From Roseiarcus sp963783175 (GTDB lineage: Bacteria; Pseudomonadota; Alphaproteobacteria; Rhizobiales; Beijerinckiaceae): a stretch of 64,000 bases of DNA. The stretch covers positions 372,001 to 436,000 of the forward strand of contig CAWANG010000037.1 in the NCBI GenBank assembly GCA_963783175.1, given 5' to 3'. Of this stretch, positions 1 through 9,130 are shown piece after piece. Below the pieces are notes generated by a model. It had not been told where the DNA came from and did no database searches. It worked only from the letters and a program-made list of their open reading frames with translations. Positions within the stretch are counted from its first letter, which is position 1, and the number at the start of each line of letters is the position of its first letter. Made by a program: the position numbers and the translations under genes.

Positions 1-2
1 AA

Positions 3-1275
3 GGCTACGATCCGCTCCTAAACGGCCTGTTCGCGAGCACATTCCGCTTCTCCGTCACTCATGTCGCGCTCCTCGTCGTCTGCACGCTCGCGCTCCTCGC
101 TGCGGCGGTCAGCATGTGCAATGTGTTCGAGACCCACCGCGTTCTCGGCAAGAGCCGCAAAGCCACAATCGCCGGGTGGATTCTCGCGTTCCTCGTTCCG
201 ATCGGGGCCGGATATCTCGTTTTCTTCGCTTCAGCTTGGGCCGTGGGCGCCCGGATCGACGGCCTGTTTGAACGTCTCTTTCCGGTTCCGGCCGACTTGC
301 TCAAACAGTGCGAAACCCTCAGCACGGTCAGGGTTCTGAACGAGCAGCTTTACGTTCAGATGGGATGGGGCGCGGTGGCGGTCTCGATCGGGGTCGTTTC
401 GCTGATCCTCGCCGCTGCGCTACTCGGGTGGCGATTTGAAAGGAAGGACATAAACGGCGCATGGTCGGACAGCTACGTCCTGCGACACAAGATCAATAAC
501 GTGCTGACGCTTTTCTTCATCGGGTCGATGCTTCTCGTAGTCACAACCATCGCCCTCGCTTCTGCGACCGATTGGACGAGCGGAGTCCTCGACGTCGTCA
601 AAGCGGCGACCGCATCCGATTCCGGATCAAAAGACCTTTCATCAAAAGAGGGTTCGGCAAGCCAGTCAGGTACGGGTAGCGCCGCGGCGCCGACATCGAC
701 GCCCGCTCCCGCGCCGGACACGAAAGGCGCTGGGGCGGGGGCGAAGGCCGCCGATCCGGCCGCCGCCGAATTCGAACTCGCTGAAGACCCTCAAGACCTC
801 GATATCGACCTTTGCCGGCGCGCTCGGATCGCTGGTCCTGATCCTCATTTTCGTGCCGGCCCTCTATTGCCTCACCGGCGAAATCGAGATCGCTGGAAAG
901 ACCCATGCGTCGTATGACATGGCGAACAATAACCCGCCCGCTCCTGCGGCGCCGACGCCTCCATCTGCGCCCGCGCCGGCTAAGCCTCCGCCACCGCCTC
1001 CGCCGGCGATCCTCTTCGCCAAAGCCGACGACGGGACGATCTACGAGTTCCAAATCGTCGCTGCGCCCGGCGACGCGGCGACTGAATCGCCGCCGGCGCC
1101 CAAAGCCCCGGCAAAAAAGATTGAAGTCGTTGCGGGATGGAAGACGGTGCAAGACTGGAAAGATAACCACGGCCTGAAGCTGTCGTTCAGCGACATGACC
1201 GGCACGTTCGTGGCGGTTCTCGCCCCGCTATTGTCGGGCTCGATCATCGACCTAACGAAAATAGGGCTCGGCTGA
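3..1275 (+). CDS. Conserved multi-pass membrane protein, 5' partial and frameshifted
   Basis: The reading frame is already open at the window edge, so the true start lies upstream. The N-terminal part (frame 3, to 917) carries hydrophobic segments near 66-125, 165-245, 380-430 and 500-550, so it is a multi-pass membrane protein. Near position 770 the sensible reading moves to frame 1. There a further membrane segment (about 815-870) is followed by a Pro/Ala-rich linker and a short soluble tail ending at 1275. The two frames join smoothly, which suggests one gene with a single indel rather than two genes. I do not recognise the family and assign no function. Confidence 0.55.
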
Positions 1276-1292
1276 CAGCCGCGGCGCCTGAT

Positions 1293-1757
1293 CTAGGCGG
1301 CGGAGCTTTCATAATCACGACATCCGCCCTTTACCGCGCCAGTCCGCGCAGAAAATCGATGTCGACCAGGCCCGGCGTGCTGCTTAGCGACCTTGCCCTT
1401 TTCGAATGCGATGAGCGTCGGAATGCCGCGAATGCCGAAGCGGGCCGCGATCGCCGGCTCCTCGTCGACGTTGACCTTGGCGAAGCGGGCGCGCGGTTCG
1501 AGCTCTTTGGCGGCCCGATCGAAAATCGGCGCCATCGCCCGGCACGGCCCGCACCACGGGGCCCAGAAGTCGACGATCAGCGGCATGTCGTTGCGCTCGA
1601 CGTGCTTGTCGAACGTCTTCGCCGTCAGCGCGATCGGCTCGCCCGTGAACAGCTTTCCCTTGCAGACGCCGCAGTTGGCCTCCGAGGCGGGACGGTCGGT
1701 CGGGATGCGGTTGACCGCGGAGCAATTGGGGCAAACGGCGTGGAGCGATTCGGTCAT
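1293..1757 (-). CDS. trxC: Thioredoxin 2 (TrxC), C-terminus altered by a probable 1-bp insertion
   Basis: Cytosolic disulfide reductase of the thioredoxin 2 class. The N-terminus has the zinc-binding pair CPNC and CGVC (residues 9-12 and 30-33) that separates TrxC from TrxA. The active site WCGPC follows in a normal thioredoxin fold with the cis-proline motif GIPT. After KQHAG the tail becomes unrelated sequence. Dropping one G from the GGG run near 1377 restores a normal helical ending (LVDIDFLRGLAR) with a stop at 1331. The gene therefore probably carries a single-base insertion or a sequencing error. The catalytic core is intact either way. Confidence 0.88.
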   Translation of the reverse strand: MTESLHAVCPNCSAVNRIPTDRPASEANCGVCKGKLFTGEPIALTAKTFDKHVERNDMPLIVDFWAPWCGPCRAMAPIFDRAAKELEPRARFAKVNVDEEPAIAARFGIRGIPTLIAFEKGKVAKQHAGPGRHRFSARTGAVKGGCRDYESSAA

Positions 1758-1979
1758 GGAGGGTGCCTCCCGGCTGCACGATATCTGGCGACGATGGGCG
1801 CCGTTTCAAGCGCTTAAACATCGCCATGAGCTCGTGTGATCACGAATTCGTGATCATGACCTGCGGTAACCTCCTCTCCCAGGCAACGTACTTCCTGCAG
1901 GGCCAGAAAGGCTCCGCCGACCGGCGAGGCCGCTGCCGCGCCCGACCCTAACCTATTGTCCAGACGGAGGATTTTTCTT

Positions 1980-2261
1980 ATGAACGCCAGAACCGCGATC
2001 ACCGCCGCCGCGCTTGCCGCCTCGCTCGCCGGGGCCATCGCCACCGCCGCCAAAGCCGGCCCCGCCCCGGCTCAGCCCGGCGCCGACAAGTGCTACGGCG
2101 TGGCGCTCGCCGGCAAGAACGACTGCGCCGCGGGCGCCGGCACGACCTGCGCTGGCACCTCGACCGTCGACTACGACCCGGCGCATTGGAAATATGTCGC
2201 CAAGGGCACCTGCGAGGAGATGAAGACCCCGAAGGGGCATGGCTCGTTGACGGCGATGTAA
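1980..2261 (+). CDS. DUF2282 small exported protein, bufferin-like (BufA1 family)
   Basis: About 93 residues starting at ATG 1980 behind a CGGAGG ribosome site; an upstream TTG in the same frame is less likely. It has an N-terminal signal-like helix rich in Ala, then the DUF2282 core with four conserved cysteines in the contexts KCYGV, NDCAAG, TTCAG and GTCEE. Family members are precursors of bufferins, copper-sequestering ribosomally made peptides modified by a DUF692 (MNIO) enzyme, BufB, with partner BufC. Neither partner is encoded next to it here, so it is an orphan precursor or a diverged paralogue. It is followed by a hairpin terminator. Confidence 0.8.
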   Translation: MNARTAITAAALAASLAGAIATAAKAGPAPAQPGADKCYGVALAGKNDCAAGAGTTCAGTSTVDYDPAHWKYVAKGTCEEMKTPKGHGSLTAM

Positions 2262-2287
2262 GATCTCACCTGGCTCTTTTTGCTTTT

Positions 2288-2320
2288 GCGGCCCCGCTGG
2301 CGAAGAGCGGGGCCGCTTTC
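2288..2320 (+). terminator. Hairpin terminator after the bufferin gene
   Basis: A perfect 11-bp stem (GCGGCCCCGCT at 2288-2298 paired with 2306-2316) encloses a 7-nt loop and is followed by a short T-containing tract. It sits 26 bp past the bufferin stop and 50 bp before the 3' end of the convergent acyl-CoA synthetase gene. Confidence 0.7.
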
Positions 2321-2368
2321 GTTCGTGCGCCTTGTCATAAGCAAAACGGGCATCCAGGGCGGAAGCGC

Positions 2369-4079
2369 CTACCCCTCCAGAAAATCCTCGACCCTGAACT
2401 CCGCTTCCGCCCGCTCGCCGCGGTCGGCGAGCGCGCGCTCGCGCATCCGCAGTTCGACCCGGCGGATCTTGCCGGATATGGTTTTCGGCAGTTCGAAGAA
2501 CTCGATCCGCCGCACCCGTTTGTAGGGCGATAGGCGCTTGCCCAAGTGGGCGAAGATCGCCGCGGCCGTCGTGCGGTCCGGCGCATGGCCGGCGATGAGC
2601 GTGATATAGGCTTTCGCAACCGTATGGCGCAGCGGATCCGGCGCCGGCACGACCGCGGCTTCCGCGACCGCAGCGTGTTCGATGAGCACGCTTTCCAATT
2701 CGAACGGGCTCAGGCGGTAGTCGCTCGATTTGAACACGTCATCGGCGCGGCCGATGAAGGCGATGTGGCCTTCGGCGTCGCGCGCGGCGACATCGCCGGT
2801 GCGGTAATAGTCGCCCTCGATAGGCACGAGCTCCCCGCGGTCGTTCAGATAGCCGCGCATCAGGCCCACGGGGCGCGGGCGCAGTGGAATCGCGATCTCG
2901 CCGCTCTCGCTCTCGAGCCCGTCGGCGTCGAGGAGCGCGACGCGATAGCCTGGCAAGGGCCGCCCCATCGATCCGGGCACGACCGTTTGTCCAGGCGAGT
3001 TGCCGACCATCATCGTGGTCTCGGTCTGGCCGTAGGAATCGCGCAAGGTCAGGCCCCAGGCTCGCCCCACTTGCTCGATGATCTCCGGGTTGACCGGCTC
3101 GCCGGCCGCGTTGATCTCGCGGAGTGACGACTTTCCATTGCCTGAGGTCGTGCTGGATCAGCATCCGCCAGACCGTTGGCGGCGCGCAAAACGTCGTGAC
3201 CTCATGCTGGATCAGCGCATCAAGCGTCGCGCGCGGGTCGAAGCGCCCGGCGAACGCGATCACCGTCGCGCCGGCGTTCCAGGGCGCAAAAACGCTCGAC
3301 CAGGCGTGCTTGGCCCAGCCGGGCGAGGAAATGTTGAGATGCGCGTCGCCCGGCATGAGACCGAGCCCGTACATCGTCGACAAATGCCCGATCGGGTAGC
3401 TCGCGTGGCTATGCACCACGAGCTTCGAGCGCGCCGTGGTGCCCGAGGTGAAATAGAGCAGCATCGGGTCGTCGGCCTTGGTCGGACCGTCGGGCTCGAA
3501 GCGGTCGGCGCCGAGTAGCGCTTCGTAGGATCGCCAGCCGGGCGGCGCCTCGCCGACCGCGATCCGCTCGACGTTCTCGCCGGCGCCCCCGAATTTCTCC
3601 GCTTCGGCGCCGTGCGTGATCAGATATTTCGCCCTGCCGCGGTCCAGCCGGTCGGCGACGTCGGCTACGCCGAGGGCCGGCATCGCCGGGATCAATACCA
3701 GCCCGAGCTTCATCGCGGCGAGCATCGTGACCCAGAGTTCCGGAACCACCCCCAGCATCATCAGGAGCCGGTCGCCCCGCTTCGCGCCGAGCGCGCGCAG
3801 GCCGTTGGCGAGCCGTGACGACTCGCGGGCAAGATCGGCGAAGGTTCGGGTCTCTACGCTCGCGCCGATGATTTTCAGCGCAGGCTTGGCCCCGCCTTCG
3901 CCGGCCGCGAGCTCCGCGTCGAACCATTCGATCGCCCAGTTGAACCGCTCCGGACGCGGCCAGACGAATGCGGCGCGGGCGCCATGATAGTCATCGCGAA
4001 GGTTGAGCAGGAGGTCGCGCGCCTCGCGAAAGGAGGGCGCCTGGTCGGCGCCGGGCGATGAGAATGAAACCCGAGACAT
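2369..4079 (-). CDS. AMP-forming acyl-CoA synthetase (acetate or medium-chain type), frameshifted
   Basis: Adenylate-forming ligase that activates a carboxylic acid to its CoA thioester. The N-terminal half, from 4079, holds the AMP-binding signature YFTSGTTARSK and the SSPGWAKHAWSS block seen in medium-chain and acetyl-type synthetases. The C-terminal half holds DSYGQTE, YYRTGD and the catalytic-lysine segment TISGKIRR. The halves lie in different frames. One extra base near 3136 separates QWK from SLREINAAGEP, the expected continuation. With that base removed the protein would be about 570 residues, normal for the family. The substrate cannot be fixed from sequence. A pseudogene is possible, a sequence error more likely. 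Confidence 0.8.
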
Positions 4080-4308
4080 GCCTAGAGCGTCACACCCTTT
4101 GTCGATGCCGTCGCCCCGCCACAGCCGGATAGGACCGCCGCCTTCACAGGCCTAGCCTTCATCGGCATACGCCAGCGGGGAGCATGCCCTCACAACAGCG
4201 ACAGCAACATGGATACGCATCTTTTTTGTAGTCAATATCCTCGCCGCCCCATTCGCCAAAAAAGCTTCGCGACGTCCTGCGACCGTCAGAATGAAACCTG
4301 AGACATGC
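4061..4308. repeat. 21-bp direct repeat flanking the intergenic gap
   Basis: The sequence at 4061-4081, covering the start codon region of the acyl-CoA synthetase gene, recurs at 4288-4308 with one mismatch. The second copy lies just beyond the 3' end of the OmpA-like gene. Between them I see no credible gene: a 64-codon minus-strand frame there has no family resemblance. Confidence 0.6.
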
Positions 4309-4342
4309 TCTGCGCCCGGATTCGAGAAATCGCGGCGCCCTG

Positions 4343-5374
4343 TCAAGGCGTCTTCAGGACGTGATATTCAATGCGGCGGTTCTTGAGCCGGCCTTCGACC
4401 GTGTCGTTGCTTGCGATCGGATCGGCGCTGCCGTAGCCCTTTGCAACCAGCATGTCCGCATTGACGCCAAGTTTGATGAAGGCGTCGCGAACGGCCTCGG
4501 CGCGCGCCTGCGACAGCGTGACATTGTCGGCGGCATTGCCGGTGTTGTCGGTGTAGCCGGCGATCTCCAACACGTGGCCTGCCGGAAGCTTTTTCAGATC
4601 GTCCGCGGCGTTCTGCAGCAGGTCGGCCGTCCTGGCCGGCACTTCCGCACTGCCCGAGGGGAAGTTCACGACCGAGTCGTTGAGCGCCGCGGTCAGGGCC
4701 TTTGCGTCGAACGTCGAGCCAAGAGACGCGAGTTCGCCTTTGGCCTTCTCATTGGCTTTGGTCTCCTGGTCGGCGGCTTCCTTCGCTAAATCAGCCTCGG
4801 ACTGGGGCGCAGACGCTGCCGTTGTCGCCTGTGCGGCGGGAGCGGGAGCCGGCGCAGGCGCCTGGGCGGCGGGCTGGGACGCGGACGCTGTCTTTTCAGC
4901 GGCGGGCGCAGTCGCAGTCGCCGATGCGGCGGGCGCGGTTGCGTCAGCGGCGGGCGCTGGCGCGGTCGCTTGTGCTGCTGGCGCGGGAGCTGGCGCTTGG
5001 GCGGCGGTTTGGGGCGCGGGAGCTGGCGGCTGGGCGGAGGGCGCAGTCGCCGATGCGGCGGGCGCGGTTGTGTCAGCGGCGGGCGCTGGCGCCGTCGCCT
5101 GTGCTGCTGGCGCGGGAGCCGGGGCCGTCGCTTGGGCGGCGGGCGCTGGCGCGGGCGCCGTCGCCTGTGCTGCTGGGGCGGGAGCCGGGGCCGTCGCCTG
5201 GGCGGCGGGCGCTGGCGCGGGCGCCGTCGCCTGTGCTGTTGGGGCGGGAGCCGGCGCCGGAGCCGGCGCAGGCGGGGCGGGCGCCGGCATCTGATTGCCG
5301 GTCGTCCAGAAGTACAATCCCAGCGCGATCAGGACGACCACAGCCAGTATCGACCATAGCGACGAGCGCGACAT
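4343..5374 (-). CDS. OmpA-family protein with a long Ala/Pro repeat linker
   Basis: Envelope protein of 343 residues. Residues 1-25 form a single signal-anchor helix. Residues about 28-200 are an Ala/Pro/Thr linker of repeated AQATAPAPAP units. A short charged helix follows. The last ~130 residues are an OmpA-like peptidoglycan-binding domain with the typical segments NFPSGSAEV, GYTDNTGNAADN and LSQARAEAVRDAF and an RRIEY ending. It probably tethers the inner membrane to peptidoglycan across the periplasm. No lipobox cysteine is visible. The linker is encoded by imperfect tandem DNA repeats and may vary in length between strains. Confidence 0.88.
   Translation of the reverse strand: MSRSSLWSILAVVVLIALGLYFWTTGNQMPAPAPPAPAPAPAPAPTAQATAPAPAPAAQATAPAPAPAAQATAPAPAPAAQATAPAPAPAAQATAPAPAADTTAPAASATAPSAQPPAPAPQTAAQAPAPAPAAQATAPAPAADATAPAASATATAPAAEKTASASQPAAQAPAPAPAPAAQATTAASAPQSEADLAKEAADQETKANEKAKGELASLGSTFDAKALTAALNDSVVNFPSGSAEVPARTADLLQNAADDLKKLPAGHVLEIAGYTDNTGNAADNVTLSQARAEAVRDAFIKLGVNADMLVAKGYGSADPIASNDTVEGRLKNRRIEYHVLKTP
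5089..5270. repeat. 66-bp tandem repeat inside the OmpA linker
   Basis: Near-identical units recur with a 66-bp period: the marker GTGCTG(C/T)TGG lies at 5101, 5167 and 5233. Each unit codes for 22 residues of Ala/Pro linker. Less regular copies extend down to about 4800. Confidence 0.8.
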
Positions 5375-5631
5375 GACGGATCCTCCCTGTTGTTTGAACT
5401 TTCCGCGGACCGATCGTCACGAGTATACATTCCTTCGATCCGCGGGGGCAATGAGCCGGCGCGCTTCGCTGAAGCGCCCGTTTGCACGGACCGCATTGAA
5501 CCAACCGGCCCATGGATTCGTATTTGTTCTCAGCGTACTAGCGTAAGGACCGCAACCCTCTTCGGCGATTGTGCTTTCCGATTTACCAAAACCATGCTAT
5601 GTTCATCCGCTTATCCAGAATATGGGCGAAC

Positions 5632-6177
5632 ATGGAGGCGGATATGGATTGCGAAACGGGCTCTCGAAAGCGGCTTCGGCTGAACCCCCACGCCAAGGCG
5701 CTCCGGCGGACGCGCATATTCGCCTGCTTGCGTTCCGGCTGGTCTTACGAAGCGATCGCGCGGGAGGAGAAGGTGACGCCGCGACGCATCCGCCAGATCG
5801 TCGGCGAAGTCCTCAAACGGCGGGAAGTCGACGCCGGACCGGACCATGCGATGCTGCAACTCGCCCGCCTCGAGGGGGCGCTTCGCCTTACCGCAGAGCG
5901 GGTCGCGGCCGGCGACATTGGCGCAATCGGGGTCCAACTTAAGGTTCTCGAGCGGCTCGACCGCTACCGGGGCGCAGCGGCCCCCATCCAAGCTTACGAC
6001 GCCAAAGCTCGCGCGCGCCTGCTCGCCAAATTGAACCGCGTCGCCGCCCAGGCGCGCTTGAGCGTCGCCGCGAAGCCGTCAGCGCCTGCGGCCGACGCCG
6101 GCGCCCATGAGGCGGAGGCGCCGGTCGAGAAAGAGAGAATCGAGGCGTTCTCTTTGGATCCGCCTGCAAGTCATTGA
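5632..6177 (+). CDS. Small helix-turn-helix protein of unknown role
   Basis: About 181 residues if started at ATG 5632; an ATG at 5644 and an upstream in-frame start at 5569 are alternatives. The centre (WSYEAIAREEKVTPRRIRQI) looks like a sigma-factor- or resolvase-like helix-turn-helix. It is followed by a helical Ala/Arg-rich stretch and a low-complexity acidic tail. The layout resembles small DNA-binding or terminase-small-subunit-like proteins, but no catalytic motif is visible and I assign no function. It is a single gene between the divergent OmpA gene and the convergent der gene. Confidence 0.6.
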   Translation: MEADMDCETGSRKRLRLNPHAKALRRTRIFACLRSGWSYEAIAREEKVTPRRIRQIVGEVLKRREVDAGPDHAMLQLARLEGALRLTAERVAAGDIGAIGVQLKVLERLDRYRGAAAPIQAYDAKARARLLAKLNRVAAQARLSVAAKPSAPAADAGAHEAEAPVEKERIEAFSLDPPASH

Positions 6178-6295
6178 AAAGTAGGAATTAGCGGAAGATA
6201 AAAACTTGGATTTCCCTTCCGGGGGCTTTGCATTTCCTTCCCCCGATTTGGATTTCCCAGCCCTCAGGTTTTGCAAACTCTTCCCTCGAAAGAGG

Positions 6296-7705
6296 TCATG
6301 AATTGCGTCGCTTCTTCGCCGCGTAGGGGTTCTCGCCGCCAGAGCGCATCGAGACGCGGATCGGGACGCCGAAAAGGCCGAAGGTCTCGCGCAGGCCGTT
6401 GACGAGATAGCGCTTGTAGCTCTCCGGAATGCTGGCGACGGAATTGCCGAACAAAATAAAGAACGGCGGGCGCGCCTTGGGCTGGGTCATGTAGCGAATC
6501 TTGACCCGCCGCCCCGAGACGGCCGGCGGCGGCGTCGCGTCGACGACCGGAGCGAGCCAGCGATTGAGCCGCCCGGTCGAGATGCGCGTGTTCCAGATCG
6601 CGTCCGTGGCGACGATCGCCTCCATGAGCTTCTCGACATGAGCGCCGGTCAGGCCCGAAACGGGGACCACGCGGGTTCCGCGCAGCTGCGGCAGCAGGCG
6701 ATCGGCTTCGGCACGCAACTCGCGCGCCTTGTCGCTCTTGTTGTCGATCAGGTCCCATTTGTTCAAGCCGATGACCAGCGCCCTGCCCTCCTGCTCGACG
6801 AGATCGGCGAGCGTGAGATCCTGCCTTTCGAATGGGATCGTCGCGTCGAGAAGCAACACCACGACTTCGGCGAACCGCACCGCCCGCAGCGCGTCGGCGA
6901 CGGCGAGCTTCTCGACCTTGCCGACGACGCGCGAGCGCCGGCGCAAGCCCGCGGTGTCGAAGATCTTGAGCCTGCGTCCGCGCCACTCGGCGTCGAGCCC
7001 GATCGAGTCGCGGGTGATGCCGGGCTCGGGGCCAGTCAAGAGGCGCTCCTGGCCGAGGATGCGGTTGATGAGCGTCGATTTTCCCGCGTTCGGCCGGCCG
7101 AGCACGGCGATGCGCAAGGGCTTGGCGAGGTCGAGCTCGCTGCCGTCCTCCTCCTCGCCGAGAACAAGCGGCGCCGCCTCCTCCTTCTCGTCCGGGTCAA
7201 GACGCGCGGAGCGGGGCAGGATTGCGGCCAGCGCGTCATAGAGTTCGCCCAGGCCTTCGTTATGCTCGGCGGAGAGCGCGATCGGATCGCCGAGGCCGAG
7301 GGTGAAGGCCTCGTAGACGCCATCGCGCCCAGCGAGTCCTTCCGCCTTGTTGGCGATGACAATGATCGGCTTGCCGGCGCGGCGCACGGCCTGGACGAAA
7401 TGCCGGTCACCCGCGGTGAGGCCGGCCCGGGCGTCGAAGACGAACAGGATCACGTCGCAGTCGGCGAGCGCGGCTTCCGTCTGCGCCCGCATGCGCCCGG
7501 CGAGCGTTGCGGGATCGCCCTCTTCGAGGCCGGCCGTGTCGACGATGGTGAAGGCGAGATCGGCAAGCCGCGCGTCGCCTTCGCGGCGGTCGCGGGTGAC
7601 CCCGGGCTCATCGTCGACCAGCGCCAGTTTGCGCCCGACGAGCCGATTGAACAGCGTCGATTTGCCGACGTTCGGCCGGCCGATGATCGCGACCCTGGCG
7701 CTCAT
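6296..7705 (-). CDS. der: Ribosome biogenesis GTPase Der (EngA)
   Basis: Essential double GTPase acting in 50S subunit assembly. Two tandem G domains are clear: GRPNVGKST near residue 9 and GRPNAGKST near residue 205, each followed by DTAGL and NKxxx motifs. A C-terminal KH-like domain (KIRYMTQ, PPFFILFGN) follows. The 469-residue length is normal and the frame is intact. A YfgM-like TPR gene lies upstream on the same strand, 43 bp away. The usual bamB gene is not between them. Confidence 0.97.
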   Translation of the reverse strand: MSARVAIIGRPNVGKSTLFNRLVGRKLALVDDEPGVTRDRREGDARLADLAFTIVDTAGLEEGDPATLAGRMRAQTEAALADCDVILFVFDARAGLTAGDRHFVQAVRRAGKPIIVIANKAEGLAGRDGVYEAFTLGLGDPIALSAEHNEGLGELYDALAAILPRSARLDPDEKEEAAPLVLGEEEDGSELDLAKPLRIAVLGRPNAGKSTLINRILGQERLLTGPEPGITRDSIGLDAEWRGRRLKIFDTAGLRRRSRVVGKVEKLAVADALRAVRFAEVVVLLLDATIPFERQDLTLADLVEQEGRALVIGLNKWDLIDNKSDKARELRAEADRLLPQLRGTRVVPVSGLTGAHVEKLMEAIVATDAIWNTRISTGRLNRWLAPVVDATPPPAVSGRRVKIRYMTQPKARPPFFILFGNSVASIPESYKRYLVNGLRETFGLFGVPIRVSMRSGGENPYAAKKRRNS

Positions 7706-7748
7706 GTGATTTCAGCCGGTTCGGCCGGCCGGAGCCGGCGACGACAAA

Positions 7749-8411
7749 TTACTTCGCTGCGGTTCGGTTTGCGGCCACAAGCCCAAGCCAGCGGTCCGCC
7801 AATTGGCGCTCGTCCGGCGAGACTTCGGGATCGCCGAGCACGAGGTCGAGCTGTTTGGCGGCGTCGTCATAGTCGTTGCGCGCCAGCGCCAGCGCCGCGA
7901 GATCGAGCCGCGCCAAGCGCCGAAAAGGCCCATCCGCGGCCGATAGCGTGGTCAGCTCCGCCGCGCCCTTCTGCTCTTCGCCCGGAATGTCGACCCTGAG
8001 CAGCGCCGCGCGCAGGCGGGCGCCGTCACGCAAGAGCGGATCGATTGCCGCATCGCCGGCGACCGCGTCGAAGGCCGCGGCCGCGCCCTGCGGGTCGCTC
8101 TGCGCCTTGGCGCCCGCCGCGGCCATTTGCGCCAGCGCCCGATAGCCGCTTGGGCCTTCGGCCGCGATCTTGTCGAAACCCGCCTTCGCCTCGTCGAGCT
8201 TGCCGCCCTCGAGCGCCGCGAGCGCCTGCTGGAACTGATCGCCGGCCGCCTGCTGGGCCCGTTCGCGTTCATATTGCCAATAGCGAAACCCCGCCGAGGC
8301 GAGAACGATCAGCGCCGCGCCGGCCAGGATCAGGTTTTGGTATTTCTTCCAGAATTCCGCCGCCTTGTCGCGCCGGACTTCCTCGTCAACTTCGTGAAAG
8401 ATGTCGCTCAT
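7749..8411 (-). CDS. YfgM-like membrane-anchored TPR protein
   Basis: A 220-residue protein with a short cytoplasmic N-terminus, one membrane helix (about residues 28-48) and a periplasmic helical domain built of TPR-like repeats (KLDEAKAGFDKIA; ARNDYDDAAKQLDLV). This is the layout of YfgM, an accessory of the SecYEG translocon thought to help hand secreted proteins to chaperones. It probably shares a transcript with der downstream. The exact role in alphaproteobacteria is inferred from E. coli. Confidence 0.8.
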   Translation of the reverse strand: MSDIFHEVDEEVRRDKAAEFWKKYQNLILAGAALIVLASAGFRYWQYERERAQQAAGDQFQQALAALEGGKLDEAKAGFDKIAAEGPSGYRALAQMAAAGAKAQSDPQGAAAAFDAVAGDAAIDPLLRDGARLRAALLRVDIPGEEQKGAAELTTLSAADGPFRRLARLDLAALALARNDYDDAAKQLDLVLGDPEVSPDERQLADRWLGLVAANRTAAK

Positions 8412-8572
8412 GCTGGACGCTCGAACCGACGCTTACGCGCCCCTCCAGGTCTCGCGGGCGTTTGGCGAATTGCGGGCGGACTATCATAAGGCGATGGCGA
8501 AAGCGAGCGCGAGGGTCTGGCGCGCCCGTCATGGACGAAAGTCGCGCGCTGTTTCGCCGCGCTCACCGGCAC

Positions 8573-8586
8573 TTGATTTAGGTCAA
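8573..8586 (+). promoter_or_regulatory. FNR/FixK-type binding site
   Basis: TTGATTTAGGTCAA fits the TTGA-N6-TCAA consensus of FNR, ANR and FixK regulators exactly and the longer TTGAT-N4-ATCAA form with one mismatch. It lies 142 bp before the first HiPIP start codon in a non-coding gap, so it is well placed to activate the redox cluster when oxygen is low. Confidence 0.6.
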
Positions 8587-8727
8587 CGACTCGCGCAATC
8601 ATTATGATCGGATGCTCGCGGGCGGCTCCGTTTCCGGGAGCGGTTCGCGTGCGCCCAGGGCTGGGCGACGCCGCAACGAGGCACGATGCGGCCGGCACTG
8701 GTGAGAAAAATTCCGGAGGGAGCAAAG

Positions 8728-8988
8728 ATGAGCGATCAAACCAGACCAGCGTGCGTCAGCCGTCGCACGGTTCTTATCGCCGCTGCCGGAGCTGCACCGC
8801 TGTTGACCCTCATGAGCGGCAACGCGGAAGCGAAAATGGCGCAGACCTCAGTCAAATATCAGGCGTCGCCCAAGGACGGCAAACAGTGCGACGGGTGCAA
8901 TCTCTTCGTCGCTCCGAACGCCTGCAAGTCTGTCGCCGGCGACATCTCGCCGAAAGGGTGGTGCTCGCTCTGGGTGAAGAAGGCCTAA
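8728..8988 (+). CDS. High-potential iron-sulfur protein (HiPIP), first copy
   Basis: Small periplasmic electron carrier with one [4Fe-4S] cluster. The start at ATG 8728 follows a GGAGGG ribosome site and fits better than the upstream in-frame ATG at 8686. The 86-residue precursor has an SRR twin-arginine motif (residues 11-13) and a hydrophobic Ala-rich segment. The mature part carries the four cluster ligands C54, C57, C66 and C79 in HiPIP spacing and the conserved GWCSLW ending. It opens the redox cluster behind the FNR-like box and is followed by the porin-cytochrome gene. Very similar to the third HiPIP. Confidence 0.92.
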   Translation: MSDQTRPACVSRRTVLIAAAGAAPLLTLMSGNAEAKMAQTSVKYQASPKDGKQCDGCNLFVAPNACKSVAGDISPKGWCSLWVKKA

Positions 8989-9130
8989 GCTCGGCGACGA
9001 TCGAGGGCTGAGATTATTTCGTGCGGGATCATAAAAACCATGCAATGATTCATGCGCGAATGATTCGACCGCGACGCCCGTAGGCAGAGCGGGCGTTGCG
9101 GCTTGAAGCGCAAGGGTTGAGGGGCGCTCC

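Noticed and set aside
4152..4346. 64-codon minus-strand frame between the acyl-CoA synthetase and OmpA genes
   Set aside because: It includes part of the 21-bp repeat out of frame and shows no domain or ribosome site.
4680..5376. Several Ala/Gly- or Arg-rich plus-strand frames in the OmpA linker region
   Set aside because: They are reverse readings of the tandem Ala/Pro repeats.
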